This document shows positions 7,594-16,858 of a stretch of DNA of 64,000 bases, piece by piece. How positions within the stretch are numbered: position 1 is the first letter of the stretch; each line of letters opens with the position of its first letter. The stretch covers positions 1 through 64,000 of the forward strand of contig ONLW01000013.1 of assembly GCA_900318835.1 (NCBI GenBank). Direction: 5' to 3'. The stretch comes from an uncultured Bacteroidales bacterium (GTDB taxonomy: Bacteria; Bacteroidota; Bacteroidia; Bacteroidales; P3). The translations under genes and the position numbers were made by a program. The notes beneath the pieces were generated by a model. The model was not told the DNA's origin and ran no database searches. It saw only the letters and a list, made by a program, of their open reading frames with translations.

Positions 7594-9429
7594 ATGCAAA
7601 ATATTAGAAATATTGCAATTATAGCTCACGTCGACCACGGCAAGACCACCTTGGTCGACCGTATGCTTCATCAGGCCAAGCTTTTCCGCGACAATCAGGA
7701 GACCGGCGAGCTGATTTTGGATAACAATGATTTGGAACGTGAACGCGGCATCACCATCCTCTCCAAGAATGTCTCCGTCCGCTACAAGGGGTACAAAATC
7801 AACATTATCGATACTCCGGGCCATAGTGACTTCGGTGGCGAGGTGGAGCGCGTGCTCAACATGGCTGATGGCGTCCTTTTGGTCGTCGACGCCTTCGAAG
7901 GCCCCATGCCACAGACCCGTTTCGTGCTGCAGAAAGCCATCGAACTGGGCCTCAAGCCCATTGTAGTGGTCAACAAAGTCGACAAGCCCAACTGTGACCC
8001 CGAACTTACGCAGGAGGCCGTCTTCGACCTCATGTTCAACCTCGGCGCCAACAACGACCAGCTCGAGTTCCCCACCGCCTACGGAAGCGCCAAGCAGGGC
8101 TGGATGGGCGAAGACTGGAACACCCCCACCGAGGACATCTCCTACCTCATGGACCTCATCATTGAGCATATCCCCGCGCCTAAGACCGACGAGGGTACCA
8201 CCCAGATGATGATCTCCTCGCTCGATTACAGCAGTTACCTCGGCCGTATCGCCGTGGGTCGTCTGCACCGCGGCACCCTGCAGGCCGGTCAGAGCATCAC
8301 CCTCGCCAAGCGCGACGGCACCCATGTGAAGACCAAAATCAAGGAGCTCTACGTCTTCGAAGGTCTCGGTAAGGAACGTATCAAGACTCCCGTAGAGGCC
8401 GGCGAGATCTGCGCCGTGCTGATGGACCTCGACAAAAATGTGGCTTTCGAGATTGGCGATACCATCTGCGATATCGACAACCCCGAGGCGCTACCCCCCA
8501 TCAAGGTCGACGAACCCACGATGTCGATGCTCTTCACCATCAACAACTCGCCCTTCTTCGGCAAGGAGGGCAAGTATGTCACAAGCCGCCACTTGCGCGA
8601 CCGTCTCTTCGCCGAGTTGGAGAAGAACCTCGCCATGCGTATCGAGGAGACCGGCTCGCCTGACGCCCTCCTCGTCTACGGTCGCGGAATCATGCACCTC
8701 TCCGTGCTCATTGAGACCATGCGCCGCGAGGGTTATGAGTTGCAGGTGGGTCAGCCCAAGGTCATCATTCGCGAGATTGACGGCCAGAAGTGCGAGCCTA
8801 TCGAACAGCTCACTGTCTTAGTGCCCGAGGAGTTCAGTTCTAAGGTCATCGACGTTGTCACTCGCCGCAAAGGCGAGGTGGGCACCATCGACACCAAGGG
8901 CGACCGTGTGCAGCTCGACTTCACCATTCCCTCGCGCGGCATCATCGGCCTGAGAAACACCCTCCTCACCGCAACCAACGGCGAGGCTATCATCGCCCAC
9001 CGCTTCCTCGAGTTCCAACCCTGGAAGGGCGATATGGACGACCATAAATACGGCGCCCTCATTGCCAAGGAGACCGGTGAGGCTACGGCCTACAGCATCA
9101 GCAAGCTGCAGGACCGCGGCCCCTTCTTCATCGAGCCCGGCGATCACGTCTACGCCGGCGAAGTCATTGGCGAGAGCCTGCGTCCCGGTAACGATATCGT
9201 CATCAACGTCGTTACCGCCAAGAACCTCACCAACATGCGTACCAAGAGCGCCGACGAGAAGAGCACCTGCTCGCCCGCCATCAAGATGAGCCTCGAAGAG
9301 GCCATGGAGTACATCCGTGAGGATGAGTACCTCGAGATCACCCCTGCCCACCTCCGCATCCGCAAGATTATCCTTGACGAGATTGAGAGAAAGCGTGCGA
9401 GAATCGCCGCCGGCTATAAGGACGAGTAA
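7594..9429 (+). CDS. typA: Ribosome-associated GTPase TypA/BipA
   Basis: 611 aa, full family length. Translation-factor GTPase motifs: AHVDHGKTT (11-19), RGITI (51-55), DTPGH (73-77), NKVD (127-130). EF-G-like domains follow and then the TypA-specific C-terminus ([36 protein letters not shown]). TypA binds ribosomes and assists assembly and stress or low-temperature translation. Monocistronic, with a strong -7 box upstream and a hairpin terminator at 9455-9482. Confidence 0.97.
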   Translation: MQNIRNIAIIAHVDHGKTTLVDRMLHQAKLFRDNQETGELILDNNDLERERGITILSKNVSVRYKGYKINIIDTPGHSDFGGEVERVLNMADGVLLVVDAFEGPMPQTRFVLQKAIELGLKPIVVVNKVDKPNCDPELTQEAVFDLMFNLGANNDQLEFPTAYGSAKQGWMGEDWNTPTEDISYLMDLIIEHIPAPKTDEGTTQMMISSLDYSSYLGRIAVGRLHRGTLQAGQSITLAKRDGTHVKTKIKELYVFEGLGKERIKTPVEAGEICAVLMDLDKNVAFEIGDTICDIDNPEALPPIKVDEPTMSMLFTINNSPFFGKEGKYVTSRHLRDRLFAELEKNLAMRIEETGSPDALLVYGRGIMHLSVLIETMRREGYELQVGQPKVIIREIDGQKCEPIEQLTVLVPEEFSSKVIDVVTRRKGEVGTIDTKGDRVQLDFTIPSRGIIGLRNTLLTATNGEAIIAHRFLEFQPWKGDMDDHKYGALIAKETGEATAYSISKLQDRGPFFIEPGDHVYAGEVIGESLRPGNDIVINVVTAKNLTNMRTKSADEKSTCSPAIKMSLEEAMEYIREDEYLEITPAHLRIRKIILDEIERKRARIAAGYKDE

Positions 9430-9454
9430 CAGTTCGTTTCCGTCAGAATACAAA

Positions 9455-9482
9455 GAGAGCGAGGCCGTCAGACCTCGCTCTC
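9455..9482 (+). terminator. Hairpin terminator after typA
   Basis: 10-bp stem GAGAGCGAGG / CCTCGCTCTC with an 8-nt loop. The following TTCTCC is a weak U-tract. Confidence 0.6.
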
Positions 9483-9528
9483 TCTTCTCCTGTCTAGACA
9501 TGGCCTGCGACCGCAGTGGAGCAAATTT

Positions 9529-10380
9529 TCAATTCTCAATTCTCAATTCCCCTGAGGCCAGCGGGTATGCGGTACCGCCGACATAGAGGGTGCCGTCCCT
9601 GTCGAGTCGGGTTGCCACCACCGAAGGGCGGTGCATGGCCTCTCCTTGCAGGAAGGTGAAGTCGCCGTGCGGAGGGATAACCTTATTGGAGGCCAGATAG
9701 TGCGTCAATGCAGCATTGGCGGTGCCGGTGGCCGACTCCTCGGGCACACCGTAAAGCGGCGCAAAGTCGCGGACATGGGCTGTGTAGCCGTCACCGGTAA
9801 GTGCGAAGAGGTGGAAGCTGACGGTGTCATGCTCCCGGGTAAGCGCCGAGATGGCCTCCATGTCGGGCTGCAGAGAGTTAAGGGTCGCCACGTTGGCGAC
9901 GGGAATCATGATGTCAGCCAATCCGGCGTAGGCCATCTGCACGGGCAGCTCGGGACGATAGCCGTCGAGCCCCAGCGCATGGTAGATGGGTGTGATGTCG
10001 CTTATCGTCTTTACGATACGTGGCGCGGCCATCTGCATCAGCACCTTCTCGCCGGCCTCGATGCGCAGGTCGCCCGCCAGCGTGTGGCACAGGCATTCGC
10101 CCTCGGCCAGATGCATCTGGTGCAATAGCGCGAAGGTGGCCATGGTGGCGTGGCCGCAGAGCTCCACCTCGGCGGCGGGAGTGAAATAGCGCACGGTGTA
10201 TTCGCTTTCGGAATGCCGCCTCACGAAAGCCGTCTCCGAATAGCGCAACTCGGCCGCGATATGCAGCATCAGCTCCTCTTCCGGGAAGGCATCACCCTCC
10301 AGTAGCACCACCCCCGCAGGGTTGCCCCCAAAGGGCCTGTCGGTGAAAGCGTCAACGATAAAGTACTGTAACATCTCCAT
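9529..10380 (-). CDS. PhzF-family epimerase/isomerase
   Basis: 283 aa. PhzF fold signatures: YFIVDAFTDRPFGGNPAGVV at the N-terminus, RYSETAF with the likely catalytic Glu49, ELCGHATMAT, and FAPLYGVPEESATGTANAAL in the second half. Members are isomerases of uncertain substrate, so the physiological reaction cannot be named. The last codons (GELRIEN) are written by a heptanucleotide repeat (CAATTCT type on the + strand, 9530-9551). It follows the DUF5714 gene by 4 bp in the same operon. Confidence 0.9.
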   Translation of the reverse strand: MEMLQYFIVDAFTDRPFGGNPAGVVLLEGDAFPEEELMLHIAAELRYSETAFVRRHSESEYTVRYFTPAAEVELCGHATMATFALLHQMHLAEGECLCHTLAGDLRIEAGEKVLMQMAAPRIVKTISDITPIYHALGLDGYRPELPVQMAYAGLADIMIPVANVATLNSLQPDMEAISALTREHDTVSFHLFALTGDGYTAHVRDFAPLYGVPEESATGTANAALTHYLASNKVIPPHGDFTFLQGEAMHRPSVVATRLDRDGTLYVGGTAYPLASGELRIEN

Positions 10381-10384
10381 TCAA

Positions 10385-11050
10385 CTATTTCGCTGGCGAG
10401 AAGGGGCATTTCTTGCCGATGCACTGCTCATTTATCTGGCTGCGGGAGCAGCGCACCTCGGGCTTCGCCATCTCCACACCGAGGTTCTCTTTCACAAAGT
10501 CGATGGTCGACAGTATCGAGAGGTAGGAGTCGCGCTTGCAGCATCGGGGGCCACCATTCATCGCCACTTGTTCCAGTGCACGTGATGTACAGAGGTTGCA
10601 GAGCCGCCAAGTGTCGGTCGAGAAGGGCGTGTTGCGGGTGACTATCGACATGAAGATGCCAGTGCTGATGGAGGCTCCGCAGGCTCCCATATATCCACAA
10701 GCGCCGCCCTGCACCTGCTGTCCGCGTTCCACCACCTTGGCGAGAGCTGACTTCATATCCATCTTTGCGCTGTCGGGCAGACAGTTGTTATAAGCCGTCA
10801 GCAGCGCAGCTCCCACCAGCATGTGGTGTTCGGGACCGTGCATGTGGCACTCCGGCTGCGACATCAGCCGCTCCAGTATCTCTATCGGGTTGCGCGAAGT
10901 GTCCTTCAAGCATAATGACACCAGAGGGTTTGTCTCTTCTACCACCGTCTCCGGGACGGTGTCGTTACGATCCTGATTGCCGCTCCCGCAGCCGGTCATC
11001 ATGGCCAGCATCAGGGCGGAGGCGAATAATGTGTGTACTATCTTTCTCAT
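10385..11050 (-). CDS. DUF5714-family lipoprotein
   Basis: 221 aa. Lipoprotein-like signal (MMTGC, Cys21), then a Cys/His-rich domain: PECHMHGPEHHMLVGAALLTAY, GGACGYMGACGA, GGPRCCKRDSYL, and CIGKKCPF at the C-terminus. These match the DUF5714 pattern I know from anaerobes; no activity is established for it. The conserved Cys suggest a metal or Fe-S site. A lipid-anchored form is unusual in my experience of the family. Co-transcribed with the PhzF gene. Confidence 0.7.
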   Translation of the reverse strand: MRKIVHTLFASALMLAMMTGCGSGNQDRNDTVPETVVEETNPLVSLCLKDTSRNPIEILERLMSQPECHMHGPEHHMLVGAALLTAYNNCLPDSAKMDMKSALAKVVERGQQVQGGACGYMGACGASISTGIFMSIVTRNTPFSTDTWRLCNLCTSRALEQVAMNGGPRCCKRDSYLSILSTIDFVKENLGVEMAKPEVRCSRSQINEQCIGKKCPFSPAK

Positions 11051-11198
11051 TTTTTGTGGGTTAAAGCGTTGTATTTACCTTGGGTTTAGTGGTCATTTCG
11101 TTGTCTATTGGTTTTATGTATAATAACGTTGCGGAAGTCGAGTGCAGAGCAAACTCGCTTGCTTTGCCGAGATGCAGCAACGTCACTGAAAGTAACGT

Positions 11199-11233
11199 CG
11201 CCGACGGGAAAATATTGTGTCCCGTCGGCGGCG
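11199..11233. repeat. GC-rich hairpin downstream of the transporter gene
   Basis: GCCGACGGG / CCCGTCGGC 9-bp stem with a 12-nt loop, a few bases after the stop at 11241. There is no clear U-tract on either strand, so it may be a Rho-type or protective hairpin. A REP-like stretch with GAGCAAACTCG and TTTGCCGAGATGC lies beside it (11130-11170). Confidence 0.5.
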
Positions 11234-11240
11234 CAATCTC

Positions 11241-12914
11241 TTACCGTTTGCCGCCGGTGACGGCCTCGGTGACGTTGATTACGAAGTCGGCCAGTTTCTC
11301 GTATTGGGCGTAGAGACTGCTGTAGGCGTTGCCCACTTCGTAGCCATATCGGCCGTGCTTGAGAGCTTCGAGGTGTTCGTTGCGCAGGCGGTCGCGGCAG
11401 AGGTTTATCTCGCGCTCGGCGGCGTTGGCGGCATCAAGGTCGGCACGGTCGTAGTCCACGAGGTTGCCGTCCATTACCAGCAGTGCGTTCTCGACGAGGG
11501 CGCTCATCTCGGCAAGGTTGGCGTTTTGGCTGTCGCTGAAATGCACCGCGTCGGAGTACTTGCTTTTGCGTGTCAATGCAATTTGCATGATGCTGTCGCC
11601 AATGCTTTCGAGGTTGTCACTGACACGCATCATGGCGCTGATGCGCTCGGAGCCGTGTGCGCTGATGCCACCGCTGCCGACAGCGGTGAGGAACTTGGTC
11701 AGCTCCATGTCCATGCGGTCTGTCAGTTGTTCATACCGTTCTATGCGTCCTACTACGGCATCCATTTCCTTCATGTTGCGCACCGTCCGCAATTCGGGCA
11801 GCAGGGCGTACATTCTCAGCACTTGTTTCGAGAAAAGTTGCAGCTCCTTTTTGGCACTCTGCAGGTTGAGCTCGGCGATACCGACGGGGCCGCGACTGAT
11901 GTAGGTGAGGCGGTACTCGTCGCTCTCGGTTTCCGCCTTCTTCTCAGGCACCATGCGCGTGACAAGCCATACAATCTGCGGTATGAACCAAGACTGCACA
12001 CCAACGTTCATCACGTTGAACATCGTGTGGAAGAGCGAGAGGGCCATCGGCGCGTCGTTGGGGAAAACCATCTGTACCACCGAGAGGATGGGGCGGAAGA
12101 GGATGAGCGTCAGCGTGACACCTATCACATTGAACATCAGGTGCGCCCTCGCGGCACGTTTGCCGTTGGTGCCAGCCACCATGGCGGCAATGTTGGCCGT
12201 GACGGTGGTGCCGATGTTCTCGCCCATGACTAGCGCGATGGCCACATCGAGGCCAATCCAGCCGTTGTGAAGCATCAGCAGCGTGATGGCCATCGTCGCC
12301 GCCGAAGCCTGCACCATGCAGGTCAGCACCGCACCAATGACCACGAAGAGAAGCACCGACCAGAAACCATAACCGCTCAACGATGCGAGAGCGTGCAGCA
12401 TCGACGGATAGTTTCCGAGGTCAGGCATCGCACTTTGCAGACAGCGCATACCCACCAGCAGCAACGCAAGACCGATAATGGTTTGGCCGATGGAATGCAT
12501 CTTGTCGCGCTTCATGAAAAAGAACGCAAGACTTGCGGCGGCAATGCAAAGCGGCAGGTCGAAATAGCCAGAGCCTCCGCCGAGACCCAGCAAGGTGATA
12601 ATCCAAGCCGTCACCGTGGTGCCAATGTTGGCACCCATAATGACCGCCACTGCGCCGCTGAGCGAAAGCAATCCAGCGTTGACGAAACTCACCACCATCA
12701 CCGTGGTGGCACTCGACGACTGGATAGCCGCCGTAACCGCCGTGCCAGTAAAGATACCGCTCAGGGGCCTGCCGGTTATCTTGCCGAGCACGGCGCGCAT
12801 CTTGCTTCCCGCTACCTTCTGAAGACCCTCGCTCATCATCTTCATGGCGAAGAGGAACACCGCCAAAGCACCGGTGAAGTTGATGATAATCAGTAAAATT
12901 GTTGTAATATTCAT
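11241..12914 (-). CDS. Na/Pi cotransporter family protein with PhoU-like domain
   Basis: 557 aa from the ATG at 12914. Membrane part (about 1-310) with the two inverted Na/Pi repeats: AAIQSSSATTVMVVSF and MVQASAATMAITLL, plus the paired GANIGTTVTAW and GENIGTTVTAN. The cytoplasmic C-terminal half (about 340-557) is helical and PhoU-like (SDNLESIGDSIMQIAL). Probably imports phosphate with sodium; bacterial NptA/YjbB relatives can also export phosphate, so direction is open. A -7 box lies at 12942-12949. Confidence 0.9.
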   Translation of the reverse strand: MNITTILLIIINFTGALAVFLFAMKMMSEGLQKVAGSKMRAVLGKITGRPLSGIFTGTAVTAAIQSSSATTVMVVSFVNAGLLSLSGAVAVIMGANIGTTVTAWIITLLGLGGGSGYFDLPLCIAAASLAFFFMKRDKMHSIGQTIIGLALLLVGMRCLQSAMPDLGNYPSMLHALASLSGYGFWSVLLFVVIGAVLTCMVQASAATMAITLLMLHNGWIGLDVAIALVMGENIGTTVTANIAAMVAGTNGKRAARAHLMFNVIGVTLTLILFRPILSVVQMVFPNDAPMALSLFHTMFNVMNVGVQSWFIPQIVWLVTRMVPEKKAETESDEYRLTYISRGPVGIAELNLQSAKKELQLFSKQVLRMYALLPELRTVRNMKEMDAVVGRIERYEQLTDRMDMELTKFLTAVGSGGISAHGSERISAMMRVSDNLESIGDSIMQIALTRKSKYSDAVHFSDSQNANLAEMSALVENALLVMDGNLVDYDRADLDAANAAEREINLCRDRLRNEHLEALKHGRYGYEVGNAYSSLYAQYEKLADFVINVTEAVTGGKR

Positions 12915-12941
12915 ATCTGTTTGTACTATTGATTTGACGCC

Positions 12942-12949
12942 GCAAAAGT
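12942..12949 (-). promoter_or_regulatory. Bacteroidetes -7 box, Na/Pi transporter
   Basis: TACTTTTG on the minus strand with a TTTG at about 12969-12966. Leader about 25 nt. Confidence 0.6.
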
Positions 12950-13021
12950 ACAAACAGATTGTTTCAAAAATGTTACGAAAAGGTTAAGTTTTTGTTAAGT
13001 TTCTCTGCACTTAAAGCAATA

Positions 13022-13050
13022 AAAAAAAACTGCCGCAAACTTGTGGCAGA
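13022..13050 (-). terminator. Intrinsic terminator of the redox operon
   Basis: Minus-strand stem TGCCACAA / TTTGCGGCA followed by nine T. It lies 28 bp beyond the FMN reductase stop. Confidence 0.75.
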
Positions 13051-13077
13051 GATAGACAATTGAAAAAAAGAGGCTTG

Positions 13078-13872
13078 CTATTTTATAAATGATGTCGCCT
13101 GCCAGGGCTCGCGCTGGGGGTAGTGCGGGGTGCCGTCGGCGTGAATGCGCTGCAGGAGGAAGGCCATATTGTCGGCCATGGTGCGGATGGTCTGGAGGCC
13201 TTCGGCGTCGAGGGCGGCCTCGCCTTCGGTGCGTCCGTAGACGATGTTCCAGTACTGCGAGGTGACGATGGGCATGTTCTGCATCTCGAAGGGCATCAGC
13301 AGCGTCTGGTACACCGCCGAGGCGCCACCCCTGCGGCACACGGCCACCGCGGCGGCGGGCTTGTTCTGCATCACCTTCGAGGCTGCGTAGCTCATGCGCT
13401 GCACGAGGCTGAGCACCGTGCCGTTGGGCTGGCCATAGTAGGTGGGCGAGCCGACGATGAGAGCGTCGCACTGGGCCAAGAGGTCGATGGCGCGGTTGCA
13501 GAGGTCGTCGTCGAAGACGCAATGGCCCGTGGCGTTGCAGAAGTTGCAGGCGACGCAGCCATGCACGGCCTGGTGGCCGACCTGCAGCAGCTCGGAGGCG
13601 ATGCCGTGTTTTTCCAACTGCTTGGCGGCCTCGGTGAGCGCGAGGTTGGTGTTGCCCTTCTGTCGCGGGCTGCCGTTGATAAGGAGGACTTTCTTCGCTG
13701 TATTTGACTTGGATTCAGCGGTGCTCAGTTCCCCTTCGGAGTTCATATTGCTTGATTGCTTGAATGTGTTAATGCGTGAGTCTTGCGCTGCAAGAGAGCC
13801 CAGCGGCGAGGCCATCACGGCTCCTGCCGCTGCCGCCATGGCCGACTTCTTGAGAAAATCTCTTCTGTCCAT
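13078..13872 (-). CDS. Tat-exported NADPH-dependent FMN reductase family protein
   Basis: 264 aa. Twin-arginine signal (RRDFLKK, hydrophobic AMAAAAGAVMASPLG). After a low-complexity linker comes a flavodoxin-like fold: KVLLINGSPRQKGNTN for FMN phosphate, CVACNFCNATGHCVFDDD, and VGSPTYYGQPNG. Likely a periplasmic iron-sulfur/flavin reductase of unknown substrate. The linker residues INTFKQSSN come from an octanucleotide repeat also found in fabG, aroC and the BtuF-like gene. It lies 56 bp after the flavodoxin, so it is probably the end of the redox operon. Confidence 0.85.
   Translation of the reverse strand: MDRRDFLKKSAMAAAAGAVMASPLGSLAAQDSRINTFKQSSNMNSEGELSTAESKSNTAKKVLLINGSPRQKGNTNLALTEAAKQLEKHGIASELLQVGHQAVHGCVACNFCNATGHCVFDDDLCNRAIDLLAQCDALIVGSPTYYGQPNGTVLSLVQRMSYAASKVMQNKPAAAVAVCRRGGASAVYQTLLMPFEMQNMPIVTSQYWNIVYGRTEGEAALDAEGLQTIRTMADNMAFLLQRIHADGTPHYPQREPWQATSFIK
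13746..13784 (-). repeat. Octamer-family element inside the FMN reductase gene
   Basis: + strand GATTGCTT units followed by GAATGTGTTAATGCGTGAGT. It is in frame in the linker between the Tat signal and the flavodoxin fold. Related to the elements at 31668, 32835 and 59672. Confidence 0.7.
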
Positions 13873-13928
13873 AATGCCTTATACTATGTTATCATAGACC
13901 GCCTATATGCGGCAGATGAGCGAACTGT

Positions 13929-14342
13929 TTAGTTGTTGGTCACTGACCTGACAAATGCTTTGAAGTTCTCGATGTCGGTGGCATTGGGGTGACCGGCTTT
14001 GATGGGGCCCATGGCTCCGGGGCAGGTGAACTCATGCTCGCTGACCTTGATGCCGCGGGCTTCGAGGGCTTTGCGCATCTGCGGCACGGGCGACTTGATG
14101 ATGGCGCACGAGCCGAAACAGACCACGCACTTCACCTTGTCGGGGGTGAGGGTGTTGATGAACCGGACCACGCTGCCGTCTACTTTGCCCAGCATCACGC
14201 CGGCGCCGAGGAGGAGCATGTCTACCGGCTCGGCAAGGGACTCTACTACGGTCTTGGGCTCCGCCCCAATAATGTCTTTGACGGCCTCCACCATCTGCTT
14301 GGTGTGGCCAAATTTGCTGTAATAACGGATTGCTGTTGTCAT
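13929..14342 (-). CDS. Short flavodoxin-family protein
   Basis: 137 aa from the ATG at 14342. Flavodoxin N-terminal strand and phosphate loop (AIRYYSKFGHTKQMVEAV), then LLLGAGVMLGKVDG and VVCFGSCAII. It should carry FMN and shuttle low-potential electrons. It sits 5 bp downstream of the radical SAM gene, matching a role as electron donor to that enzyme, though this pairing is inferred. Confidence 0.85.
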   Translation of the reverse strand: MTTAIRYYSKFGHTKQMVEAVKDIIGAEPKTVVESLAEPVDMLLLGAGVMLGKVDGSVVRFINTLTPDKVKCVVCFGSCAIIKSPVPQMRKALEARGIKVSEHEFTCPGAMGPIKAGHPNATDIENFKAFVRSVTNN

Positions 14343-14347
14343 ATCGT

Positions 14348-15436
14348 TTATTGTTTGTTTTGTAATAGGGCTTCCACTTCGTCGCGGTGCTCGTAGAGGG
14401 TGCAGCCGCCGGTGTGTTCCCATCCCAGGGCGCGGGCGGTGCGGATTTTGAGAAAAAGGGGCGATGCGAGGGAAGCACGGAGGCCGTCGTGGGCGGCATT
14501 GGTGTCGCTGTAGGGCGAGAAGGGACAGGGTTCGGCGCTGCCGTCGGGACCGATATGGAAGAATCCGCGGCCCGCGGCCATGCAGCCGTCGAGGGCCTTC
14601 TCGTCGCCGGGGAAGCTGAGGAAAATCATGCCCTTGTACTGCTCGCGCCGCTGCTCCACAATCTGCTCCATCTCGGCCACATGCTCGTCGCGGAAGGCCA
14701 GATGTGCGGATGTCTCGTCAAAGGGGACATATTCCACATAGAACACCAGTCGGCACCCCAGCTCGGCAAGGTGAGAGAGGAAGGCCTCGGAGGTTACCTC
14801 GCGGTAGTTCTCGGTGGTGACGGTGATGCTGGTGCCAAAAAAAAGTTTCTCTTTGTGCAGCATCTCCATCGAGAGCAAAGCCCTCTGGAAGACGCCGTTG
14901 CCGCGCCGCTCGTCGGTGGCCGCCATCTCGCCTTCGAGACTAATGACGGGGATGAGGTTGAGATTGCGCTTGAAGAATTCGGTGTACACCGCTCCAATCA
15001 TCGTTCCATTGGTGAAGACGGGGAAGATGATGTCGCTTGTGGCGGCAGCGGCTTCCAAGATACTGCATTGCGTCAGAGGTTCGCCACCTGCCAGCAGACA
15101 GAAACTGATGCCCAACTCGGCGGCCTCGCGGAAGATAGTGCCCCATTGATCGGGCGTGAGGGTCTCTTTGGTGGGGGTATCGCCGGCGATGCCGTTCTTG
15201 CGGGCGTAGCAGCCTTTGCATTGCAGGTTGCATGTGGTGGCGATGCTGGCAATGAGAAACGGCGGCACAGCGACACCCTCTTTCTCGAGGTACGCCTTGC
15301 GCCGCCGTTCGGCATTGCTGATGGTGCGTTGCATTTTGGCCACAAAGCGCGCCTCGCGAGGATTGCCCAGCACATTGAGGTAGGCCGTCGCCAGGATGTT
15401 GCGGATACTCTCCGCCATGTATGCACCGAGGTCCAT
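14348..15436 (-). CDS. Radical SAM protein
   Basis: 362 aa. Radical SAM motif CNLQCKGC (C-x3-C-x2-C), followed by a GGEPL SAM-binding motif (LLAGGEPLTQ) and ISLEGE. The C-terminal part has single Cys in GCMAAGRG, EPCPFSPYS and GGCTLYE, like a reduced SPASM/twitch region. Substrate unknown. It lies 12 bp after the MBL-rubredoxin gene and before a flavodoxin, so a redox-repair or Fe-S/peptide-modifying role is possible but unproven. Confidence 0.88.
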   Translation of the reverse strand: MDLGAYMAESIRNILATAYLNVLGNPREARFVAKMQRTISNAERRRKAYLEKEGVAVPPFLIASIATTCNLQCKGCYARKNGIAGDTPTKETLTPDQWGTIFREAAELGISFCLLAGGEPLTQCSILEAAAATSDIIFPVFTNGTMIGAVYTEFFKRNLNLIPVISLEGEMAATDERRGNGVFQRALLSMEMLHKEKLFFGTSITVTTENYREVTSEAFLSHLAELGCRLVFYVEYVPFDETSAHLAFRDEHVAEMEQIVEQRREQYKGMIFLSFPGDEKALDGCMAAGRGFFHIGPDGSAEPCPFSPYSDTNAAHDGLRASLASPLFLKIRTARALGWEHTGGCTLYEHRDEVEALLQNKQ

Positions 15437-15448
15437 AAATATAGAAGC

Positions 15449-16390
15449 TTATGCTTTATTGAACTTCTCCTTTGGCTGCCTGCAGCGGGGGCAACGCCAG
15501 TCGTCGGGCAGGTCTTCGAAGGCGACGCCGTCGTGCTCCGCGGGGTCATAGACGTAGCCGCAGATGGAGCAGACATACTTGCCGGAGGCTTGCTGCTTGG
15601 AGAAATCCACTTCGGCCAAAACGGTTGGCACAGGATGGTCGAGGTCCATCACGCGCTTGGCCTCCAGGTTCTCATAGCCCTGCGGCGTGTGGGTGCCGCA
15701 ATAGACGGTGGGATGGTTGCGGACAAACTCGCGGACGCGGTTCAGCGTCTCGCGGGCGGCGGGCAGGTCGTCGAAGACCACGGAGAGCTTGTTCTCGTAC
15801 AGCGCCTCATCCATATAGGTGATGTCGCCGTGCAGCATATAGAACAGCCCGCCATCCTCCACCACGATGATGCTGTTGCCCTTGGTGTGACCCTTGGCCT
15901 TGATAAAATAGATGCCGTCGGCAATCTTCTGGCTTTCGGGGAAGTTGTAGTAGGGGCCGTCGGTGAAGTGGACGGGCACAAGGTTAGGAAGGCCCTGAAG
16001 TTCGTCGGCCTGCATTTCGTCGGCATTGACGTAAATCTTGGCGTTGGGGAAGAGCTTGAGACAGCCGCTGTGGTCGCTGTGCTTGTGGGTGAGAAGGATT
16101 TTGGTCACCTGTGTGGACAGATATCCGAGCCTGTCGAGAGCATCGATGTAGGTGCAGATGTCCTTGCCGGTGAATATGGGCGAGTTCTCGTCGGGCACCT
16201 CTTCGGGCGTGCCTGCGGGGATGCCGGTATCGACCAGTATCACCTCCGTGCCGGTATCAATAAGGTAGTTCTGAAGGCTACCTCGATAGCGGATGTTATT
16301 ATCGTATTTATCAGGGCCCTCTTCGCCACCGAAGATGAAGGGCTGGGTATAAAAACCGTCTTTTCTAAACTTTACTGCTTTGATTTCCAT
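15449..16390 (-). CDS. Metallo-beta-lactamase fold hydrolase fused to rubredoxin
   Basis: 313 aa. Residues about 1-250: MBL fold of the AHL-lactonase-like type with [10 protein letters not shown] (HxHxDH), AKGHTKGNS and YCGTHTPQG. Residues 265-313: a complete rubredoxin ([28 protein letters not shown]). The pairing of a hydrolase-like or flavodiiron-like metal site with a one-electron carrier suggests an O2, NO or peroxide reductase chain, but Fe versus Zn in the MBL site cannot be told from sequence. It lies 13 bp after the free rubredoxin gene. Confidence 0.88.
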   Translation of the reverse strand: MEIKAVKFRKDGFYTQPFIFGGEEGPDKYDNNIRYRGSLQNYLIDTGTEVILVDTGIPAGTPEEVPDENSPIFTGKDICTYIDALDRLGYLSTQVTKILLTHKHSDHSGCLKLFPNAKIYVNADEMQADELQGLPNLVPVHFTDGPYYNFPESQKIADGIYFIKAKGHTKGNSIIVVEDGGLFYMLHGDITYMDEALYENKLSVVFDDLPAARETLNRVREFVRNHPTVYCGTHTPQGYENLEAKRVMDLDHPVPTVLAEVDFSKQQASGKYVCSICGYVYDPAEHDGVAFEDLPDDWRCPRCRQPKEKFNKA

Positions 16391-16403
16391 ATTGCTGTTA
16401 TTA

Positions 16404-16565
16404 TTATTCTTCTACTGGTACGAATTTCTCCTTCTTGCGTTTGCAGCGTGGGCAACGCCACGTGTCGGGCAGGTCTTCAAACTGGGTTCCAGGAGGTATT
16501 CCCTGCTTGGGGTCACCCTTTTCGGGATCGTAAGTGTACTTGCAGGGGCATTTCATCTTTGCCAT
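16404..16565 (-). CDS. Small variant rubredoxin
   Basis: 53 aa, start ATG at 16565. The body is rubredoxin ([39 protein letters not shown]). The C-terminal knuckle is the normal C-x2-C. The N-terminal knuckle reads MKCPCKYTY, that is C-x-C, where rubredoxins have C-x2-C-G-Y. All four Cys are present, but one is displaced by a residue. It should still carry one iron if the loop adapts. A terminator-like hairpin lies upstream at 16598-16615, so it may be expressed separately from the ferritin-like gene. Confidence 0.85.
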   Translation of the reverse strand: MAKMKCPCKYTYDPEKGDPKQGIPPGTQFEDLPDTWRCPRCKRKKEKFVPVEE

Positions 16566-16597
16566 AATCGAAAGTGCTTTGGGTGATTCGAAAAAAT

Positions 16598-16615
16598 GGA
16601 GGGCCGAAGCCCTCC
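16598..16615 (-). terminator. UUCG-capped hairpin inside the redox operon
   Basis: Minus strand GGAGGGC-TTCG-GCCCTCC followed by ATTTTTT. A strong intrinsic terminator or attenuator between the wHTH gene and the rubredoxin gene. Confidence 0.75.
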
Positions 16616-16673
16616 GTGAGCAAAAAATTTATTTGCGTCGAGGTGCGGATGCACTCGTCGAATCCATTGGGTA

Positions 16674-16847
16674 TTATTTGGCGGGCTCCCACTTGCAGCG
16701 GACAGGCGACACGATGGCGCCCTCCTTCTTCAGTTCAGCAAAGGCTTTGTCGACCTCCTTGCGGTCAATACCTGTGATTTCTGCAATCTTGCCAGCGTTG
16801 ACGGGTGCGCCGAATTCACGCATGGCCTGTAAAACTTTCTCTTTCAT
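16674..16847 (-). CDS. Small winged-helix protein
   Basis: 57 aa from the ATG at 16847 (MKEKVLQAMREFGAPVNAGK...WEPAK). The pattern of an N-terminal helix, a helix-turn-helix (AGKIAEITGIDRKEVDKAF) and a basic wing (EGAIVSPVRCKW) fits a minimal winged helix, like those found near rubrerythrin genes in Bacteroidetes. It could be a local regulator or bind a partner protein. It lies 11 bp after the ferritin-like gene. Confidence 0.7.
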   Translation of the reverse strand: MKEKVLQAMREFGAPVNAGKIAEITGIDRKEVDKAFAELKKEGAIVSPVRCKWEPAK

Positions 16848-16858
16848 AATTCGTGATA

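Noticed and set aside
14387..16567. Long open frame on the + strand (over 700 codons) opposite the radical SAM and MBL-rubredoxin genes
   Set aside because: It is antisense to three well-supported genes, has no recognisable domain, and arises from codon bias of the GC-rich minus-strand genes. The same holds for long frames opposite nrdD, abfD, ppdK and gcvP.
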